A stretch of 8,719 nucleotides of DNA from JAXDLW01 sp046262515. Lineage in GTDB: Bacteria > Chloroflexota > Dormibacteria > DASZGP01. A program made the translations under genes and the position numbers. Numbering within the stretch: position 1 is the stretch's first letter; each line of letters begins with the position of its first letter. The notes under the pieces are model-generated. The model had not been told where the DNA came from. It ran no database searches and worked only from the letters and a program-made list of their open reading frames with translations. The stretch is taken from positions 1-8,719 of the forward strand of contig JBHEMP010000170.1 in NCBI GenBank assembly GCA_046262515.1. The letters run 5' to 3'. Shown here in pieces: positions 5,130 to 8,719 of this stretch.

Positions 5130-8100
5130 TCATTCCGCCAGGGGCCCCCGCGCGGACTCGGCCGCAGCCTGCCACTCCACGCCAGCCCCGACATTGCGCG
5201 CAGCCGCTGCCTCGGTCTCTCCGAGCGTCCCCCAAGCGGCGGCGACCACGCTGTCTGCCAGAGCCTGTGCCGCTGCTTCCGGGCTCCGCCCGGAGGCGAG
5301 CATCAGGCTGTCAATGGCACCGACGAGCTGCGCCGCCACCCGGTGCTGGCCAAGCCCGGAGAGCAGCCGGGCGCACTGCCCAAAGAGGTGCGCGTCGGGG
5401 TTGCCTATCTCGATGGCAATCTCGAGTGAGAGCAAGCACTGGTGCCGAGCGGCGCCCACGTCCCCGAGCTCATATGCGGTCTCACCGAGCTTGCACAGCC
5501 ACTGTCCTTCCAGGCGGCGCTCACCGAGCTCCTGGGCGACGTGGAGAGCCTGCTCGAACATCAGCTGTGCGGAACCCGGGTCGCCAGCGGTCAGGGCAAG
5601 CTGGCCGAGCGCACCATGGCACTGGCCTTCGAGGCTGCGGTCGCCCAGTTCCTGCGCGATCTGCAGCGCGCTGTCCAGGTGCTCGCGGGCGTCCTCATAT
5701 CTCCCAAGTTGGGCCAGGACTTCACCTGTGTTGGCCACCCGGTATCCCTCGAGGCGGCGGTCACCGAGCTCGCGGTTGATCAGCAATGACTGCTGGTTGA
5801 GGAGCTGTGCGCGCTCAAAGTCGCCCATGTTCGCGGCAAGGTCCGCAAGAGCGCCCATCCAGTGCCCCTCGAAACGGCGATCACCGATTTCTCTTGCCAT
5901 CGTCAAGGCCTGCTCATAGTTCGTCCGGGCCGCGGCGAAGTTCCCCAGGCTGATTTCGACATTGCCGAGGCTGCCGGTCCACACCCCCTCCATCCGCCGA
6001 TCGTCGAGGTCGCGCGCGAGCGCCAGGGATGCGTCGAAGCAGCTGCGCGCCAGATCGTATTCGCCGAGGTTGTGAGCCGCGAGCCCTAGCGCCCCGCGCC
6101 ACTGCGCCTCCTTCTGACGAGACCCGATCTCGCTGGCAATCGTCGCCGCCTCAAGCCACTGCCGGCGCGCCTCTGTGTGCTCACCCCGCGCCGAGGCAAC
6201 ATTTCCAAGGTCGCCGCAGCACCTACATTCCAGGTCACGGTCACCAAGCTCCCGGGCGATCTCCCTGGCCCGCTGGTAGCGGGTCACCGCCTCCTCGTAC
6301 TCCCCCAGGGTGGACGCCACGCCGCCCAGGCCGCACAGGCAATCAGCCTCGAGGTCGCGCTCACGGTCCGGCCGTGCCAGGTATCCGTGCAGCTCCCGTC
6401 GCGCGACCCCCCGCAGCCCCCGAAGATCCCAGAACACGACCAGGTTGGCCACCAGCCGCCCGTGGCGCCTGGTGTTCCCGCCTGCCGCGAGGTGCTTCGT
6501 TGCCGCCAGTATGTTGGGAGACTCGTGGTCGAGGCGGCGGAGGGTCCGTGCGTCGTACCTGGCCTTCGCGCACTCGTCAACAACGGCGCCGAAATACTCG
6601 GCGTGCCGGTCCGCGACACTTGCGCCCTCGCCGGCAGCCTCCAGGCGTTTGGCCGCGTAGGCCCTGATGTTCTCCAGCAACACAAACCGGATCTCATCGT
6701 CACCGCGGTCGGTGGGAGTCACGAGGGACTTATCGACGAGACCGTCGAGGAGGTCCAGGATTTCGGCCCGGGCAATGCCGTTCCCTTCGCACACGACCTC
6801 GGCAGCCTCCAGCGTAAACCCGCGCGCGAACACCGACAGGCGCCGGAACAGCGCCTGCTCAGCCGGGGTGAGCAGGTCGTGTGACCAGTCGATGGCGGCC
6901 CGCAGGCTGGCCTGGCGCGGCTCCGCGTTGCGCGGGCCACGGGCCAGGACGTCCAGGTTGCGCTCGAGGCGCTCGGCGATGTCACCCAAGGGAAGCGTGC
7001 GCACCCGCGCGGCCGCCAGTTCTATGCCGAGGGGCAGACCCTCCATTCGGGCGCAGATCCTGGCGACCAAATCGGCGTTATTTGCCACCAGGGCAAAACC
7101 CGGCCTGGCCTCCGCGGCGCGCTCACAGAACAGCGCCACCGAGTCAGCGGATGCCACTGTCTCAAGCGCGCCATCGGCGAGATTGGGCAGCGCCAGCGGC
7201 GCCACCGGCCAAACGGTTTCGCCACCGAGTCGCAAAGCCTGCCGGCTGGTCGCCAGCACCTGGAGCAGGCGCGAGCCCCGGAGCAGGGTATCCGCCACTT
7301 CCGCGACCGCATCAACGAGGTGTTCGCAATTGTCTAGGACCACCAGCGCCTTGCGTTCCCGAAGGTGTGACAGGAGCGTCTGTAAGGCTGTTGAAGCTGG
7401 CTGGTCCCGGAGCCCGAGGGCGGAGAGGAGAGCGTCCGGAACCCTCGCTGGGTCGGACAGTGAGGCGAGTTCGGCGACCCATACGCCATCCGGGAACTGC
7501 TCCAGGCACTCGGCGGCGACCTGGTATGCGAGGCGCGTCTTGCCGGTCCCCCCGGGGCCAGTCATGGTCACCAGGCGGCTCCGCTTCAAGATATCGGCGG
7601 CCTCGGCGATCTCCGCCGAGCGGCCCAGGAACGACGACAACTGAACCGGCAGGTTGTGGGAGATGCGGTCGAGCGTGCGCAGGGGTGGGTGTCCTTGCGG
7701 GAGACCCGGGTGACTGAGCTCATAGAGCTCCACCGCCCCGCTCAGGTCCTTGAGGCGGTGCCGTCCCATGGGCACCCAGACGGCGCCGTCGGGCGGGGAA
7801 CCAGCGGCCTCCCGCGAAGCCGCAGTCGCGATCAGCTGGCCACCATGTGACGCGGAACAAATTCGCGCCGCCTGGTGCACCGCACGGCCGACGTAGTCAT
7901 CGCCACCGAGCTGTCCCGCTCCGGTGTGCATCCCCATCCTCACCTTTACCCTCGCCCCCTGGGGCCAGCTCTCGGCCTCGAGGGCAAGCTGGGCCTGCAG
8001 CATCGCCGCTACCGCATCGCCGGCGTCACGAAAGGCGAGGAAAAAGGAGTCGCCGACTGTTCGCACCTCCGTCCCGCCGTGACCGGATATCGCGACGCGG

Positions 8101-8264
8101 CGCAGGATGACGTGGTGCTGGTGCAGCAGGTCCGAATACGCGCCCACGCCGAGGTGCTCCAACAGCATGGTCGAACCCTCGATGTCGGTGAAGACAAAGG
8201 TCACGAGCCCCGTCGGCAGTGGACCCCGCGCAGACTGCGGGGCCGGTGCGTTAGCGCTAGACAC
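5130..8264 (-). CDS. Class III cyclase / NB-ARC-type STAND ATPase / TPR signalling protein
   Basis: The 1044-residue protein has an N-terminal class III cyclase domain (about 20-185), a STAND/NB-ARC ATPase (about 205-545) and a long TPR array (about 630-990). The cyclase shows FTDIEGST (Asp27), VGDSFF (Asp72), DDYVGRAVHQAAR (Arg134). The usual substrate Lys is Arg68 in EVRTVGD, and the usual Asn of VNxAxR is His130, so cyclase activity is uncertain. The ATPase shows Walker A GPGGTGKT (Lys242), Walker B VVLDNCEH (Asp311), LATSR (337-341) and GLPLGIELAA. Mycobacterial relatives of this architecture often end in a LuxR-type HTH; none is visible here. STAND proteins act as ligand-triggered oligomeric switches, with the TPRs as sensor. 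The start is GTG 8264, with GGTGAG five bases upstream and an in-frame TGA just before it. It is monocistronic in appearance. Architecture certain; trigger and output unknown. Confidence 0.93.
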   Translation of the reverse strand: MSSANAPAPQSARGPLPTGLVTFVFTDIEGSTMLLEHLGVGAYSDLLHQHHVILRRVAISGHGGTEVRTVGDSFFLAFRDAGDAVAAMLQAQLALEAESWPQGARVKVRMGMHTGAGQLGGDDYVGRAVHQAARICSASHGGQLIATAASREAAGSPPDGAVWVPMGRHRLKDLSGAVELYELSHPGLPQGHPPLRTLDRISHNLPVQLSSFLGRSAEIAEAADILKRSRLVTMTGPGGTGKTRLAYQVAAECLEQFPDGVWVAELASLSDPARVPDALLSALGLRDQPASTALQTLLSHLRERKALVVLDNCEHLVDAVAEVADTLLRGSRLLQVLATSRQALRLGGETVWPVAPLALPNLADGALETVASADSVALFCERAAEARPGFALVANNADLVARICARMEGLPLGIELAAARVRTLPLGDIAERLERNLDVLARGPRNAEPRQASLRAAIDWSHDLLTPAEQALFRRLSVFARGFTLEAAEVVCEGNGIARAEILDLLDGLVDKSLVTPTDRGDDEIRFVLLENIRAYAAKRLEAAGEGASVADRHAEYFGAVVDECAKARYDARTLRRLDHESPNILAATKHLAAGGNTRRHGRLVANLVVFWDLRGLRGVARRELHGYLARPDRERDLEADCLCGLGGVASTLGEYEEAVTRYQRAREIARELGDRDLECRCCGDLGNVASARGEHTEARRQWLEAATIASEIGSRQKEAQWRGALGLAAHNLGEYDLARSCFDASLALARDLDDRRMEGVWTGSLGNVEISLGNFAAARTNYEQALTMAREIGDRRFEGHWMGALADLAANMGDFERAQLLNQQSLLINRELGDRRLEGYRVANTGEVLAQLGRYEDAREHLDSALQIAQELGDRSLEGQCHGALGQLALTAGDPGSAQLMFEQALHVAQELGERRLEGQWLCKLGETAYELGDVGAARHQCLLSLEIAIEIGNPDAHLFGQCARLLSGLGQHRVAAQLVGAIDSLMLASGRSPEAAAQALADSVVAAAWGTLGETEAAAARNVGAGVEWQAAAESARGPLAE
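5412..6371 (-). repeat. Eight 120-bp tandem TPR-encoding units
   Basis: Residues 632-951 of the STAND protein fall into eight units of exactly 40 residues. From the second unit the junctions start at 672, 712, 752, 792, 832, 872 and 912 with variants of ELGDRRLEG, followed by G-x-LG, LG-[DEN]-[YF] and A[LI]xIA positions. In DNA the motif recurs every 120 bases, for example at 5513, 5633, 5753, 5873, 5993, 6113 and 6233. The units are diverged but strictly phased, suggesting expansion by unequal exchange followed by drift. Confidence 0.9.
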
Positions 8265-8343
8265 CTCGTCTCACCACCCGACAGCATAATCGCGCCACTG
8301 GCCGCGCACCGGGCGGTTTCGGACACCTCAGCCGAACTAGCAC

Positions 8344-8374
8344 AAAAAATGGCTCCGGGCTCGAACCGAGAACC
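8344..8374 (-). terminator. Intrinsic terminator downstream of the CobA-type gene
   Basis: Read on the minus strand, GGTTCTCGG and CCCGGAGCC form a nine-pair stem with one mismatch and two G-U pairs around the loop TTCGAG, followed by A and six Ts. It starts 33 bases after the stop codon of the CobA-type gene, the right place and orientation to end that transcript. It also insulates the STAND gene just downstream. The same bases resemble a tRNA 3' half. Confidence 0.6.
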
Positions 8375-8392
8375 TTGCGGTTAGCAGCGGCG
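8350..8392 (-). pseudogene. tRNA-Asn-like 3' half (relic)
   Basis: The minus strand reads CTGCTAA (anticodon-loop-like), CCGCAAGG, then GGTTCGAGCCC and GGAGCCA before a T run. Compared from memory with a typical bacterial tRNA-Asn (loop CTGTTAA, T arm GGTTCGAGTCC, end GGAGCCA), it lines up over about 40 bases with one gap of roughly eight bases in the T-stem/acceptor region. There is no D arm or pairing 5' acceptor strand upstream, so it is not a functional tRNA. Relic, attachment-site scar or coincidental terminator are all possible. Confidence 0.4.
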
Positions 8393-8406
8393 TAGTATTG
8401 CGGGGC

Positions 8407-8719
8407 TTATTTAGTCGCTATCAACGCACTCGCCACCTCGTCTTTCCGGAGCCCCGCGGCCACGCCGCAGACCTCTCCAACCACCAGGATGGCAGGGGGC
8501 CTGACGCCCAACGCATCGGCGGCGCAGGCAATTGTGCCAAGGGTGGCGACGACTTCCTGCTGGCACGGTTGAGTGGCTGACATGACTATGGCAGCCGGCT
8601 CGGAGGGGGACCTGCCGGCATCCATCAGCGAGGCGCAGATCTGCGCGAGGCGCCGAGCACCCATGAGGATGACGATGGTGTCAGACCCCGTGGCCAGCGA
8701 TCGCCAGCGCACCGTATCT
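8407..8719 (-). CDS. cobA: Uroporphyrinogen-III C-methyltransferase (SUMT/CobA-type), C-terminal part, cut by window edge
   Basis: The visible 103 residues or so match the C-terminal lobe of SUMT-type tetrapyrrole methyltransferases: RWRSLATGSDTIVILMG, the helix RLAQICASLMDAGRSP, PAAIVMSATQPCQQ, then GTIA and PPAILVVGEV near the end. The enzyme adds two methyl groups from SAM to uroporphyrinogen III, giving precorrin-2 for cobalamin, siroheme and related cofactors. The frame is open to the window edge; a GTG at 8712 lies inside the domain and is not the start. Whether it is a free CobA or the end of a CysG/HemD-CobA fusion cannot be seen. The CobA-like ending (VGEV, then a short tail ALIATK) supports the call. 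An intrinsic terminator follows. Confidence 0.85.
   Translation of the reverse strand, partial: DTVRWRSLATGSDTIVILMGARRLAQICASLMDAGRSPSEPAAIVMSATQPCQQEVVATLGTIACAADALGVRPPAILVVGEVCGVAAGLRKDEVASALIATK

Noticed and set aside
5130..5300. C-terminal LuxR-type HTH on the STAND protein
   Set aside because: Residues after about 990 are Ala-rich with no recognisable HTH helices.
4807..5919. 370-residue plus-strand open frame
   Set aside because: Arg/Ser/Pro-rich, no recognisable domain, mostly antisense to the STAND gene whose domains and TPR periodicity are unmistakable.
5412..6371. CRISPR-like array because of the regular 120-base spacing
   Set aside because: The period is 40 codons of a TPR-coding frame, units are diverged and there are no identical short repeats with unique spacers.
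6667..7644. 325-residue plus-strand open frame
   Set aside because: Antisense shadow of the ATPase region; Ser/Arg-rich composition typical of GC-rich reverse frames.
8340..8440. Intact tRNA gene downstream of the CobA-type gene
   Set aside because: No D arm, no 5' acceptor strand, an imperfect anticodon stem and a gap in the T-stem/acceptor region.

Overview
The window is GC-rich DNA from a free-living bacterium. The gene families present suggest Actinomycetota or a similar high-GC soil lineage such as Chloroflexota or Dormibacterota: a class III cyclase fused to a STAND ATPase and TPRs, a CmtR-like ArsR regulator, a single-Cys thioredoxin-like protein, a membrane EAL-GAF protein and a stand-alone receiver. 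The lineage is an inference and I cannot place it more precisely. No transposase, integrase, phage gene, CRISPR array, rRNA or intact tRNA is visible.

Layout. (1) Positions 1-1067 hold a divergent, metal-responsive-looking module. A thioredoxin-like gene lies on the minus strand, with a possible further gene running off the left edge. Opposite it is a CmtR/CadC-like ArsR gene, coupled by a TGATG overlap to a rhodanese-like gene. Both plus-strand genes carry a single-base frameshift, and the second also appears to have lost the catalytic half of its rhodanese domain. (2) Positions 1188-3337, plus strand: a membrane-anchored EAL c-di-GMP phosphodiesterase with a C-terminal GAF domain, followed by a stand-alone receiver protein. 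A 36-bp copy of part of the receiver gene sits between them. (3) Positions 3395-4756, minus strand: a tight three-gene unit of SodC-like lipoprotein, UbiE-like methyltransferase and a truncated class III cyclase. (4) Positions 4757-5129: mostly gene-free, with a broken DUF4160 fragment and a perfect 14-bp palindrome. (5) Positions 5130-8264, minus strand: a 1044-residue protein with cyclase, NB-ARC-type ATPase and eight 40-residue TPR units, without a DNA-binding domain. (6) Positions 8265-8719, minus strand: an intergenic stretch with an intrinsic terminator overlapping a tRNA-Asn-like 3' half, then the 3' end of a CobA-type uroporphyrinogen-III methyltransferase cut by the window edge.

Two themes recur. 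One is nucleotide second-messenger signalling: an EAL protein, a receiver, one cyclase fusion and one cyclase remnant. The other is decay: four of the coding units are frameshifted or truncated, a receiver-gene fragment is duplicated, and a tRNA-like relic sits next to a presumably conserved cobA-type gene. This resembles a worn accessory region, although the two frameshifts could be sequencing errors because both fall in short C runs. I see no clear undescribed multi-gene system. The most distinctive objects are the cyclase-STAND-TPR protein, the collapsed rhodanese-CBS gene and the tRNA-like terminator.
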